NCBI RefSeq assembly: GCF_000337515.1
Contig: NZ_AOIQ01000014.1
Coordinates: forward strand, 46,903-110,902
DNA from: Halovivax asiaticus JCM 14624
GTDB lineage: Archaea > Halobacteriota > Halobacteria > Halobacteriales > Natrialbaceae
Length of the DNA stretch: 64,000 nucleotides
Direction of reading: 5' to 3'
The notes below the pieces were generated by a model that was not told the origin of the DNA, made no database searches, and saw nothing but the letters and a program-made list of their open reading frames with translations. Shown in pieces: positions 32,885 to 41,564 of the stretch (the stretch's first letter is position 1; each line of letters starts with the position of its first letter). A program made the translations under genes and the position numbers.

Positions 32885-33802
32885 ATGGCCGCGATTGAAA
32901 CCAGGGGGCTGACGAAGCGGTTCGGCGACGTCGTCGCTGTCTCCGACCTCGACCTCGTCGTCGAGGAGGGCGAGATATTCGGCTTCCTCGGCCCGAACGG
33001 GGCCGGCAAGTCGACGACGATCGACATCCTGCTCGACTTCATCAGACCCACGTCGGGAACGGTGACCGTTCTGGGCCACGACGCCCAGTCCGAGGGGCGC
33101 GCCGTCCGTCAGCGAACTGGCGTCCTCCCCGACGCCTACCACGTCTACGATCGACTCACCGGTCGCCAGCACGTCGAGTTCGCCCTGGAGATGAAAGGCG
33201 TCGACGAGGACCCGGTAGCGCTGCTCGATCGAGTCAACGTCGCCGACGCGGCGGATCGGAAGGCCGGTGGATACTCGAAAGGGATGCGCCAGCGGCTCAT
33301 CCTCGCGATGGCCCTGGTGGGAGATCCGGACCTGCTCGTCCTCGACGAACCCTCGACCGGGCTGGATCCCAATGGCGCCCGCGAGATGCGCGAGATCATC
33401 CGCGAGGAGAACGCCCGCGGAACGACGATCTTCTTCTCGAGTCACATCATGGAGCAAGTCGAAGCCGTCTGCGACCGCGTCGCGATCATCGACCGGGGAG
33501 AACTCGTCGCCGTCGACACCATCGACGGACTACGCCACGCGACCGAAACCGGGGAGACGCTGTACGTCTCCGTCACCGAACTCGACGAGGGAGTTCGCGA
33601 GGCGGTCGCCGGCCTCGACGGCGTCGGGTCGGCCGCGATCGACGACGGCCAGCTCCGACTCACGATCACGGGTGGTTCGAAGTTCGCCGTCCTCGAATCC
33701 GTCGACGAGATCGCTGCCGTCCAGGACTTCTCGGTGATCGAGTCGTCGCTCGAGGACCTCTTCGTCCGCTACACGACCGAGACCCAGGAGGTGGACGCGT
33801 GA
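32885..33802 (+). CDS. ABC transporter ATPase (second, NosF/NatA-like)
   Basis: 305 residues. Walker A GPNGAGKSTT, signature YSKGMRQR (LSGGQ variant typical of ABC-2 exporters), Walker B LLVLDEPSTGLDPNG and the switch His in FFSSHIMEQVEAV. A ~90-residue C-terminal extension follows, as in exporter-type ATPases. It couples to the next gene by a GTGA overlap. Close to nosDFYL it may be a second copper-cluster ABC pair or an unrelated exporter; sequence alone does not decide. Confidence 0.85.
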   Translation: MAAIETRGLTKRFGDVVAVSDLDLVVEEGEIFGFLGPNGAGKSTTIDILLDFIRPTSGTVTVLGHDAQSEGRAVRQRTGVLPDAYHVYDRLTGRQHVEFALEMKGVDEDPVALLDRVNVADAADRKAGGYSKGMRQRLILAMALVGDPDLLVLDEPSTGLDPNGAREMREIIREENARGTTIFFSSHIMEQVEAVCDRVAIIDRGELVAVDTIDGLRHATETGETLYVSVTELDEGVREAVAGLDGVGSAAIDDGQLRLTITGGSKFAVLESVDEIAAVQDFSVIESSLEDLFVRYTTETQEVDA

Positions 33803-34671
33803 CCTGGCGCATCGTCGCGAAGAAGGACTTCCGCGACGCCGTCCAGTCGCGGGCACTGTGGGCGCTCGTGGCCGTCTTCGTGATCGTCTCGGTCCTCTCT
33901 TCGTTCGCATACGTCGAGGCGCCCGAACTGTTCGGCGAGCCCGGCGGCGCGACGTTCGGCGGCCTCCTCTTTTTCACCGCCGGAATCGCCAGCTTGTTCG
34001 TCCCGATCGCCGCCATCGTCGGCTGTTACAAGTCCGTCGCCGGCGAGCGCGAGCTCGGGAGTATCAAGCTGCTGTGCTCGCTGCCCACCACGCGGGCCGA
34101 CGTGTTCGCGGGGAAGGTGCTCGGCAGGGCCGCAGTCCTCGGGTTCGGTCTCGGCGTCGGGCTGATCGTCGGCCTCGGATTCGGGGCGGCGATGCTCGGC
34201 GCACTCGATGTCGTCGCCGCGATCACGTTCCTGTTCGTGACGCTCGCGTTCGTCGCCGTCTACGCCACGATCGTCGTCGGACTCTCCGCGACGACGGGGT
34301 CGACGAGCCGGGCGACGACGCTCGCGCTCGGCTTCTTCGTCGTCTTCGAACTGCTGTGGGACGCCGTCGTCCTGGGAATCCTCTACGTCGCCGGCGGCTT
34401 CTCGATGCCGAACCCCGCGACGATGCCGGAGTGGGCCTTCACGGTGTCACAGATCCCACCCTCGGCCGCGTACTTCTCGAGTATCGTCGCCCTGTTGCCC
34501 GACCTCGCCTCGCGGGCGAACGCCGAACCCGCACAGGCCGGCACCGAAGCGGGCGCCGCCGGCGGGGAGTCGTTCTTCGCGTCCCCGGAGATCGGGTTCG
34601 TCGTCCTCGCGTGCTGGCTGGTCCTCCCGCTCGTCGTCGGTTACGTCCGGTTCGACACCGCCGACCTCTAG
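33799..34671 (+). CDS. ABC-2 type permease, partner of the second ATPase
   Basis: 290 residues, six helices, GTG start overlapping the ATPase stop. VAKKDFRDAVQSRALWALVAVFVIVSVLS is the N-terminal arm and first helix of the ABC-2/NosY family, and the GELGSIKLLCSLPTTRADVFAGKVLGR motif is the coupling region. A loop rich in Ala/Glu near 240-250 separates the last helices. With the upstream ATPase it forms a complete exporter of unknown substrate. Confidence 0.83.
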   Translation: MTWRIVAKKDFRDAVQSRALWALVAVFVIVSVLSSFAYVEAPELFGEPGGATFGGLLFFTAGIASLFVPIAAIVGCYKSVAGERELGSIKLLCSLPTTRADVFAGKVLGRAAVLGFGLGVGLIVGLGFGAAMLGALDVVAAITFLFVTLAFVAVYATIVVGLSATTGSTSRATTLALGFFVVFELLWDAVVLGILYVAGGFSMPNPATMPEWAFTVSQIPPSAAYFSSIVALLPDLASRANAEPAQAGTEAGAAGGESFFASPEIGFVVLACWLVLPLVVGYVRFDTADL

Positions 34672-34776
34672 CCGTCACGCCTGGCAGGGAGACACACGGC
34701 CGAACACGTTCGCCACGTTCTACGGCCCTGGGAACGGTGATCACCCGTTAAGCCCGCGGATACCGACTAGCCGGAT

Positions 34777-35484
34777 ATGACGGGGTACCAGGCCACGATC
34801 GTCGTCGACGACCCGGGCGGCTGTCCGGTCGCGGTCGCGGCGGACGAACTCGACGCGCCGGTCGACTCGATCTCACGGTCGTCGACGCGCGACGCGGAGA
34901 CGGTCGTCGAAGAGTTCACCGTACAGGACCCGGACGGCTCGCTCGCCGGCGACGCCGGTGAGACGGACGCTTTCGAGCGGCCGGAATCCGACGAACACAC
35001 CCGCGATCGAGGCCACGACGTCGCCTTGCAGACAGTCGCGGCGACCGATGCGGAGCGAACGTACCGGTTCGAGCGCGACTGGTCGACGGCCTGCGTCTGC
35101 GAAGTCGTCGAACACGGCGGGAACCCGGTCTCGTCGCTGCGTGCGCGAGACGGCGCCCTGCACGTCACGGTGAACGCGCCGGACGTCGACGCCCTCTCGG
35201 AGACGATCACCGACCTCAACGCCCAGTTCGGCGGGGTCAGCCTGCAGGAACTGACCGAGAGCGACGGGAGCGGTGGGAGCGATCCCGTCCTGGTCGATCG
35301 GGCCCGCCTCACCGACAGACAGCGCCAGGTCGTCGAGACGGCCCACGAGATGGGCTACTTCGAGTATCCGAAAGGCGCGAACGCGGGAGAGGTGGCCGAA
35401 GAACTGCTGATCAGCGGCTCGACGTTCGCCGAACACCTCGCCGCCGCCCAGTCGAAACTGCTGCGCGCGATTCTCGACGACTGA
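34777..35484 (+). CDS. bat-type (HTH-10) transcriptional regulator, NarO/DmsR-like
   Basis: 235 residues. The C-terminal ~55 residues are an HTH-10 domain: LTDRQRQVVETAHEMGYFEYPK and GANAGEVAEELLISGSTFAEHLAAAQSKLL. The N-terminal part carries Cys16 (PGGCPVA) and Cys106-x-Cys108. That resembles the CxnCxCx7C motif reported for the anaerobic regulator NarO of Haloferax, but position 116 is Asn where the last Cys would be. It presumably responds to low oxygen and controls denitrification-linked genes; the nos cluster next to it fits. It stands alone. Confidence 0.8.
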   Translation: MTGYQATIVVDDPGGCPVAVAADELDAPVDSISRSSTRDAETVVEEFTVQDPDGSLAGDAGETDAFERPESDEHTRDRGHDVALQTVAATDAERTYRFERDWSTACVCEVVEHGGNPVSSLRARDGALHVTVNAPDVDALSETITDLNAQFGGVSLQELTESDGSGGSDPVLVDRARLTDRQRQVVETAHEMGYFEYPKGANAGEVAEELLISGSTFAEHLAAAQSKLLRAILDD

Positions 35485-35638
35485 CGAGGACGCGAGTGAC
35501 GAGGACAGCGGCCGCCGCAGATAGCTCCGGCGGTAGCTGTGGGGCGGACCCTGTCGATTACGCTGCCGACCCGTCTGATGCTGCCAATCGCAAGCACCCC
35601 AGTCACTGAGAACGGAGGAGGCGTCAACCGAGGGCAAC

Positions 35639-36835
35639 TCAGTCGCTCGCCGACGATGCTGTCCCACCCTCGTCCCACGGTAACGGCCCGTCGTACCCCG
35701 CGGGAACGTACGGACAGAGGGGGTCGCTCGCGAGGGGGTCGCCCGTCGCCGCGTAGGCTCGCGAGCGACTGCCGCCACAGAGTGCGCGGAACTCGCAGGC
35801 ACCGCACTTGCCCCTGTAGCGGTCGCGATCGCGAAGCGAGCGGAACAGGTCGCTCTCGCGGTAGAGTTCGGTGACGGGCGTCTCCCGGACGTTTCCGGCG
35901 GATTCCGGGAGGAAGCCCGACGGATAGACCTCGCCGGTGTGACTGACGAAGCAGAAGCCGTCGCCGGCGACGATGCCGGTGCGGCGGGTGACACCGGCGG
36001 GCGGGCCGCCAGATCGCTGGCCGATTTCGTCACGGTCTCGGTCGTCACTATCACGCTCGCCATCCGCGGTAGCCCGTCCGCCGGCAGCACCCCTGTCTCC
36101 ACCACCATTCCGTCCGTGCTGGGCCACGACACGCCGATACATCGGCGCTTCGGTCGTCTTGAGACCGAACGACTCCTCCCGACTGACCGCGTGGAGCCAC
36201 TCCATCACCGCCTCGGCACGCTCGGGCGAGATAGGATCCAGCACGCGGCCCCGTCCCACGGGGACGAGGAAGAAGACGCTCCACATGACCGCGTCCAGTT
36301 CCCGGACGACGTCGCGGATCGCCGGGAGGTCGGTCACGGTCTGGGCGCAGACGGTGGTGTTGATCTGCAGCGGGACGCCGGCCTCGCGCGCCTCTTCGGC
36401 GGCCCGGATGGTCTCCGCGAAGCTACCCGCTTCGCCGCGGAATGCGTCGTGGCGCTCGGGCGAGGCACCGTCGAGACTGACCGCCATCCGACGCAACCCG
36501 GCATCGGCCAGGTCGCCGATGGCGTCCGCGGTGAGCGAGGTCGTCCCGCTCGGCGTGATCGTCATGCGGAGGCCCCGATCCGTGCCGTAGGCGACGAGGT
36601 CGGCCACGTCGTCGCGGACGAGTGGGTCGCCACCGGAGAGGACGACGAGCTGGCCCTCACCGAAGGCGGCCGCGTCGTCGAGTAACGCCTTCCCCTCGGC
36701 GGTGGAGAGCTCGTCGGGATGGCGCGTCGGGTCCGCCTCGGCCCGGCAATGCTCACACGCCAGGTCACAGGCCTGGGTCAGTTCCCAGATGAGCACGAGC
36801 GGGCGATCGGCCGTGTCCAGCGATCCGGTGGTCAT
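35639..36835 (-). CDS. radical SAM/SPASM enzyme (NirJ/AhbD-related subfamily)
   Basis: 398 residues. The radical SAM Cx3Cx2C motif is Cys23, Cys27, Cys30 in LTQACDLACEHCRAEADP; GGDPL and a SLDG strand follow. The C-terminal SPASM region holds FCFVSHTGEVYPSGFLP, then CGACEFRALCGG and LCPY, enough Cys for auxiliary clusters. The family includes peptide-modifying and haem-side-chain enzymes. The segment near 250-285 is a Gly/Arg/Asp-rich insertion. It is on the strand of a CGCGG candidate precursor 1.8 kb upstream. Probable role: post-translational modification of that peptide; a haem-related role is the alternative. Confidence 0.85.
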   Translation of the reverse strand: MTTGSLDTADRPLVLIWELTQACDLACEHCRAEADPTRHPDELSTAEGKALLDDAAAFGEGQLVVLSGGDPLVRDDVADLVAYGTDRGLRMTITPSGTTSLTADAIGDLADAGLRRMAVSLDGASPERHDAFRGEAGSFAETIRAAEEAREAGVPLQINTTVCAQTVTDLPAIRDVVRELDAVMWSVFFLVPVGRGRVLDPISPERAEAVMEWLHAVSREESFGLKTTEAPMYRRVVAQHGRNGGGDRGAAGGRATADGERDSDDRDRDEIGQRSGGPPAGVTRRTGIVAGDGFCFVSHTGEVYPSGFLPESAGNVRETPVTELYRESDLFRSLRDRDRYRGKCGACEFRALCGGSRSRAYAATGDPLASDPLCPYVPAGYDGPLPWDEGGTASSASD

Positions 36836-36962
36836 CGAGCCGAGGTCGACACGCCACCGACCTATATCGAGGTGGCTCGTCCCAGTTCGCTGGAAGGCGG
36901 GCGAACTGGTTCGGGATGCGAAACAGATGCGTCGATAGATCCGGACTGTGCCCGGTCAGCCC

Positions 36963-38228
36963 TCAGTCCGACTTCTCGAGCATCTTCTTGTACTTCTCGT
37001 ACTTGCGCTTGTGACGCATCATCTTCTTGCGGATCTCCTTCTTCGGCGGTTTCGGCGCGGGCGGCTCCGGCGGCTCCGGCGGTTCCGGCGGCATCGGTTC
37101 TGCACACGGCGCGTCGAGCGCCATGACGTCCATATTGAACAACGTCTCCGTCTGATACGTAATTACGAGATGAGACGGATCAAGGTCGCCTGGAAGCGGG
37201 ATGGAAGCAACGCCGTCCGCATCAACCGGAACAGTATACGTTTGGACGAGCTCGGAGGCGAATGTAAGCCGGACGGAGAGCTCGTCGCCTTCGGGGATGT
37301 CCAGGGTCGCGATCGTAATCTCGTCGCATGTAATGTCGATGGCCTCGAGGTGTGGGTCCGGCGTCGGCGGTGGCGACGGCTCGGCGCACGGTGGATCTTG
37401 CGGCGGCAGTTCTTGGTGATAGAGGACCGTATCACCGATCGACAGTACGAGGTGTGCCGGGTTGAGGTCGCCGGGGAGGTCGAACGTCGCCGAATCGTCC
37501 GTGACCGTCGTCTCGTAGGTCTCCTCGGATTCCATCCCATCTCCGTCTAAGAATACCACCGTGGCAGTGATCGGCGTTCCGTCCGCAACGTTCTCGGTGG
37601 TCACGGTGAGCTGATCGCACGTGACGTCTACCGCCGTCACCGCGTGCGTCGGGTCGCCACCACAGCTGTAGAACGTCGCGTTGGAGATATCCGGTGAGCC
37701 GGGCGGCAGGCAAAACGTGGTGTTTCCGTTCACAGGGGCGACGTAGCAGCCAGTGCCGGCTTTGAGCGTCACGTAGTCTGCGCCGTCCGGGATGGTATCC
37801 GGTGTGAAACACGATCCAGTCAGACCCATAACGATCGGATACAGCGGGTTGACATCTTCGGCCTGGCACTCGTCCTCGACGCAAGCAATACACTGTTGAA
37901 CCTGGGGCCCACCGGCGAACGTCCCGCAAAACGTCGCGAAGACGCTCCCGTTCGGATCCGCTTGCGCGCTCACCGACCGCGCCCCCAGGCCACTCAGTCC
38001 GACCCCCCCGATCGCTCCGGCCGCACCCGCCGCGCCGATTGCCTGCAGGTACGTTCGACGCTTGACGTCCCCGTCTGCCTCCTGGTTCGTACCGCCGTCG
38101 TCGCCAGCGGACTGGCCGGTGTCTGTCGCCGGTGGATCGTCGCGGGCCGGTCGTCGCTCGTCGGTGCCCGAACTGGGTGAGTCATCGGAATCGGTCCCCG
38201 GCGGCCGGGTGGAATCGCGATCTGTCAT
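36963..38228 (-). CDS. Tat-exported cysteine-rich protein with two Ig-like repeats and a basic tail
   Basis: 421 residues. After ~55 acidic residues comes a Tat signal (KRRTYLQAIGAAGAAGAIGG). The exported region has an N-terminal Cys cluster (ATFCGTF, QCIACVEDEC, GSCF, GCYV, FCLPPG, YSCGGDP). Two homologous ~90-residue beta modules follow, each starting VTCDQLTV/ITCDEITI and ending LPGDLxPxHLV and PPCAEP/APCAEP. A Pro-rich hinge (EPPEPPEPPAP) leads to a strongly basic tail (IRKKMMRHKRKYEKYKK). The tail is opposite to the acidic bias of the proteome. Function unknown; polyanion or surface-glycan binding is possible. It lies between the CGCGG gene and the radical SAM gene on the same strand. 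Confidence 0.7.
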   Translation of the reverse strand: MTDRDSTRPPGTDSDDSPSSGTDERRPARDDPPATDTGQSAGDDGGTNQEADGDVKRRTYLQAIGAAGAAGAIGGVGLSGLGARSVSAQADPNGSVFATFCGTFAGGPQVQQCIACVEDECQAEDVNPLYPIVMGLTGSCFTPDTIPDGADYVTLKAGTGCYVAPVNGNTTFCLPPGSPDISNATFYSCGGDPTHAVTAVDVTCDQLTVTTENVADGTPITATVVFLDGDGMESEETYETTVTDDSATFDLPGDLNPAHLVLSIGDTVLYHQELPPQDPPCAEPSPPPTPDPHLEAIDITCDEITIATLDIPEGDELSVRLTFASELVQTYTVPVDADGVASIPLPGDLDPSHLVITYQTETLFNMDVMALDAPCAEPMPPEPPEPPEPPAPKPPKKEIRKKMMRHKRKYEKYKKMLEKSD

Positions 38229-38618
38229 CGTGTGCGGCTGAGACCGCCATACCGACCGGTATAGTTACCGTCCGATTGGCCGGACAGGCACGCGGCGCCG
38301 GGGACATCGAGCCGTGAGATCGCAATCGCGGCGGGAAGCTGGAGCCGACGGGACACAGCCAGTGTCGGGACGGAACGAGAATCGCACGCTTGGGCACCGT
38401 GTGGCAAAAACAACGGCCGAATCACACTTGAGCGGCGCGGGTTGGCGACTGTACGAAATCGTTAGTCCCGACCCGACGGTGTTGGGTCGCGTTACGCCGG
38501 TCGAGTGCAGGTGTACGTTCACGGTACCGTGGAAACCGGCCCAGCAGGTCTCGCTGGCGACTCAGTTCGGTCGCCCCGCCGAGTACCGTCGATCTGTCGT
38601 GTACCGACGACTTGCCAG
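38229..38618. other. intergenic region upstream of the Cys-rich exported protein
   Basis: No gene is supported. A GTAACTATACC stretch on the minus strand (38259-38269) lies 31-41 bases before the ATG at 38228 and may be the TATA box of the Cys-rich protein. Short Arg/Ser-rich frames on both strands have no haloarchaeal codon signature. Confidence 0.4.
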
Positions 38619-38993
38619 TCAGGACACCTGCACGCGGGTCACGTGACCGCCACACCCGCACTGATCGACGTAGCGCCACTCGAGCGACGGCGTCTCGGCC
38701 GCGTCGTCGTACGTCGACAGTTCCGGCCAGAGGTAGCCCTCGGGGTGACCGTGGTCGGCGTGCGTGACGAGGTTGACGTGATAGCCCGCCGCCGTCGCCT
38801 CGACGGCGTCGATCGCCTCCGCGACGACGAGGTCGGGGTCGTCGGCGTGGCGCGGTTCTTCGAGATTGGCCGACCAGGAGTTCTCGTGGACGCGTCTGGT
38901 GATCGGTTCGCGGTCCTCGCCGGCCGCGTCGTCGGACCCGTCGTCGGTCGTCCGCGTTCCGGTTCCGCTCACTCGTTTCTGGGCGTTGCTCAT
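38619..38993 (-). CDS. CGCGG-motif protein, candidate radical-SAM-modified RiPP precursor
   Basis: 124 residues from the ATG at 38993. The first ~35 residues are polar and probably disordered. The core then starts HENSWSANLEEPRHADDPDLVV, continues HVNLVTHADHGHPEGYLW and ends QCGCGGHVTRVQVS with CGCGG at 112-116. I recall a haloarchaeal family under a name of the kind 'CGCGG family rSAM-modified RiPP', which this matches by motif and by the conserved Trp/Ser/Asn and His motifs. A radical SAM/SPASM gene lies 1.8 kb downstream on the same strand, with the exported Cys-rich gene between. The modification, if any, is not proven. Confidence 0.7.
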   Translation of the reverse strand: MSNAQKRVSGTGTRTTDDGSDDAAGEDREPITRRVHENSWSANLEEPRHADDPDLVVAEAIDAVEATAAGYHVNLVTHADHGHPEGYLWPELSTYDDAAETPSLEWRYVDQCGCGGHVTRVQVS

Positions 38994-39180
38994 ACGATCA
39001 ACTAGGCGACCTGCGTCCCTCCTCGTATCCCCGAACATATTCGCTTGGGCAGACGATTCCCGATGTTCGCCCCAGCCAGTCCACTCCAGGCCACCTCGGC
39101 TCGGAGCCCCGGCGTGGCGTCCGCGACAGTCCGAATATGTTCGCGACGAGAGGGAGGGACGCGGCGCCTCAAGGTCGTGT

Positions 39181-40515
39181 ATGGCCGCGATACTCGGGGA
39201 GGTCGACACCGATGGGGGACCGCCGCTCGCGATCCCGATCCGGCACTTCGTCGTCGGTTTCGGCTTCCTGCTCGCCGGCGCGCTCGTCGGCGCTGCGACG
39301 GGACTCGACCGCGTTCCCTGGACCGGGACGCTCGCGCACGTCCACCTGCTGCTGGTCGGCTGGGTCTGCGTGACGATCATGGGCGCGATGGTCCAGTTCG
39401 TTCCCGTCTGGTCGAACGCGACGCTTCACTCCCGGCGACTCGCCGCCGCACAACTCCCGCTGGTCGCCACCGGGCTCGTCGCCTTCGCCACGGCGCTGCT
39501 CACCGAACGGCTGGCCCTGCTCCCCGTCGGCGGGACGCTCATGCTGGCCGGGTTCTGGGTCTTCGCGTACAACATCGGACGAACGCTCCTCACTGTCCGA
39601 CCGTGGGACGTCACGGAGCGCCACTTCGCACTCGCGTTAGGATTTTTCCTCGCGCTCACGACCCTCGGCCTCGCGCTGGCTGTCGACTTCACGCGACCCG
39701 TCTTCGTCGACCTGCCGGTCACCCGGATGAGCGTGATCGACGCCCACGTCACACTCGCGATCTTCGGCGCCGTCCTCACGACCGTCCTCGGGGCGCTCTA
39801 CCAGCTGGGGACGATGTTCACCCAGACGGAACTCCACGGCGTCGATGGCTGGATCCGCCGGTTCGAGACGGTGGCCTATCCGGTCGGCGTGCTCGCGCTG
39901 GCGGGTGGCCGGCTGTTCGAACACGCGCCGCTGGCTCGCGTCGGGGGCGTGCTGGTCGCCGTCGCCGTGGGCGCCTACGGCGTCTTGCTCGCTCGCCGCC
40001 TCGTCGAGACGCAGGTCGCGTGGACGCCGATGCTCACCCGTTACGCCGTCGTCGCCGGTGCCATGCTCGCCTGGGCACTCCTCGCGATTCCCGCGTGGAT
40101 CGACGACCCGCTCACGTACACGATGCGCTACGGCGCACCGGGAAGCGTCCACCTGCTCGCGTTCGGCCTCGTCGGCTTCGTCGTCCTCGGGACGCTCTAC
40201 CACGTCGTTCCGTTCATCGTCTGGGTCGAACGCTACAGCGACCGGCTGGGGCTCGAACCCGTACCCATGATCGACGACCTCTACGACGACCGTCTCGCCG
40301 CCGCTGACGCCGTCGCCCTTGGCGGAGGGACCGCCGCACTCGTCGCGAGCGATTTCCTCACCCTGCCGGAGGGTGTTGCGACCGCGGGCGGGATCACCGT
40401 CGGCGTCGGCGCCGCGCTCTTCGTCGCGAACATGGGCCTGGTGCTGTACCGCCACAGTCCCGACGGCCTCGGCCAGATCCTGTTCGGCGAACGCCTCGCT
40501 CGCTCGGCGGAGTGA
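39181..40515 (+). CDS. haem-copper-oxidase subunit I-like membrane protein (12 TM, function uncertain)
   Basis: 444 residues with about twelve hydrophobic helices. His residues lie at the positions of haem/metal ligands in the oxidase-I/NOR scaffold: LAHVHLLLVGWVCVT, VIDAHVTLAIFGA, SVHLLAFGLVGFVVLGTLYHVVPFIVW. The canonical His-Tyr pair of ba3 oxidase (GHxxxY in a loop) and the CuB HH motif are not seen, so it is not a normal terminal oxidase. It may be an NnrS-like or quinol-linked haem protein. It is divergent from the CGCGG gene (188 bases between starts). Confidence 0.6.
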   Translation: MAAILGEVDTDGGPPLAIPIRHFVVGFGFLLAGALVGAATGLDRVPWTGTLAHVHLLLVGWVCVTIMGAMVQFVPVWSNATLHSRRLAAAQLPLVATGLVAFATALLTERLALLPVGGTLMLAGFWVFAYNIGRTLLTVRPWDVTERHFALALGFFLALTTLGLALAVDFTRPVFVDLPVTRMSVIDAHVTLAIFGAVLTTVLGALYQLGTMFTQTELHGVDGWIRRFETVAYPVGVLALAGGRLFEHAPLARVGGVLVAVAVGAYGVLLARRLVETQVAWTPMLTRYAVVAGAMLAWALLAIPAWIDDPLTYTMRYGAPGSVHLLAFGLVGFVVLGTLYHVVPFIVWVERYSDRLGLEPVPMIDDLYDDRLAAADAVALGGGTAALVASDFLTLPEGVATAGGITVGVGAALFVANMGLVLYRHSPDGLGQILFGERLARSAE

Positions 40516-40650
40516 GCCGGTCAGTCCCCGCCACGACGCTCGTTGGCGACCCGCTCACCCACCGCTATCGCCCGCCGGACAGACGGCCCGATCGCGGTCG
40601 TGCGAGCAGCGCACGATGTGGGATCAGAACGAAGACTGCAACGCTCCGCC

Positions 40651-41373
40651 TCAGAACGGCGCATCGACGTCTCGCTGACGGTCTGTCGACTGGTCGTACA
40701 TCCCGTCCATTCCGGTCTCGCCGGGCGCCATCCCATCGTCGGTGCCTCCATCCACGTCGCCGGCCTCGACGCTCACCGACGTGTCGCCCGTCTCCAGATA
40801 CGCCGCCTCCATCGCGGCGAGTTCCTCGTTGATCGACTCGCTCTTGTGATGCATCGGGTGGGCCCGCACGCGGACGAGATCGTACTCGTGGCGATCGGCG
40901 AGCCCGTTCCACGCCCGGAACGAGCCGATGGCGAGCGTGTGACACTGCGGGCAGAAGGGCGTCGTCGGCGTAAACTCCGCGCGGAGGACGGATAGTTCGC
41001 CAGTCGGGAACGAGTCGTCGAGGCGGCGGGAGGCGGCGCGGTGGCACGAGTCGTCAGCATTGGACGGATCTCCGTCGGCGACGAGCGCCGTCGGGTCCAG
41101 TTGCTCCCGAGCGTAGCGATAGCCGGCGTCGGGGTGGCGCGTATCGAGGTTCAGCCGGGCGAGGTTGTAGTTGAACGTCATGTCGTAGACGCCGCGCTCC
41201 TCGAAGAGCTCGCGCGTGAGTCGGTGGAAGGCGAGGTGGTCGTCACCGGTCAACACGGACAGTCCCGCCAGAAAGGGCCCGGGTTGGGGGATCGTGTCCG
41301 GGACGAACTCGTCGTAGTCGTCGAAGAGGCCACCGTCGTCGCCCCTGGCGAACGGATTGGCAAATCCAGCCAT
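40651..41373 (-). CDS. CPQCH-motif haloarchaeal protein, unknown function
   Basis: 240 residues from the ATG at 41373. The motif CPQCHTLAIG (Cys141, Cys144, His145) has the spacing of a c-type haem site, and CHRAASRR (Cys110-His111) precedes it. No signal peptide or helix is seen, so covalent haem attachment is unlikely; a zinc or Fe-S site is more probable. The N-terminal part is acidic and helical (DEFVPDTIPQPGPFLAGLSVL). The C-terminal ~40 residues are Asp/Gly-rich. Next to DUF2249 and an ArsR-like gene. Not recognised otherwise. Confidence 0.65.
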   Translation of the reverse strand: MAGFANPFARGDDGGLFDDYDEFVPDTIPQPGPFLAGLSVLTGDDHLAFHRLTRELFEERGVYDMTFNYNLARLNLDTRHPDAGYRYAREQLDPTALVADGDPSNADDSCHRAASRRLDDSFPTGELSVLRAEFTPTTPFCPQCHTLAIGSFRAWNGLADRHEYDLVRVRAHPMHHKSESINEELAAMEAAYLETGDTSVSVEAGDVDGGTDDGMAPGETGMDGMYDQSTDRQRDVDAPF

Positions 41374-41564
41374 ACGGAGACGGACGAGCCGAAGCCTGCT
41401 ACCGGTGGTGACGAACATGTTCGCGGCCAGTACCGCAGTCGAGCGCGAGCGTCCGCTGGAAGCGTATATGGGTCGGAAACGGACGTCGTCCGAGGGCGAC
41501 CCTTCGCTGGGAACAGACGTCGACCGAGAGCGGCCCGCCGGAGACGGCGCCGCGCCGACGCCGC

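Noticed and set aside
38314..38646. 110-residue plus-strand frame
   Set aside because: Arg/Ser-rich, no haloarchaeal codon bias, overlaps the 3' end of the CGCGG gene.
40861..40950. covalent c-type haem protein from the CPQCH motif
   Set aside because: No signal peptide or membrane anchor is visible, so haem attachment outside the cell is unlikely; zinc or Fe-S binding is preferred.
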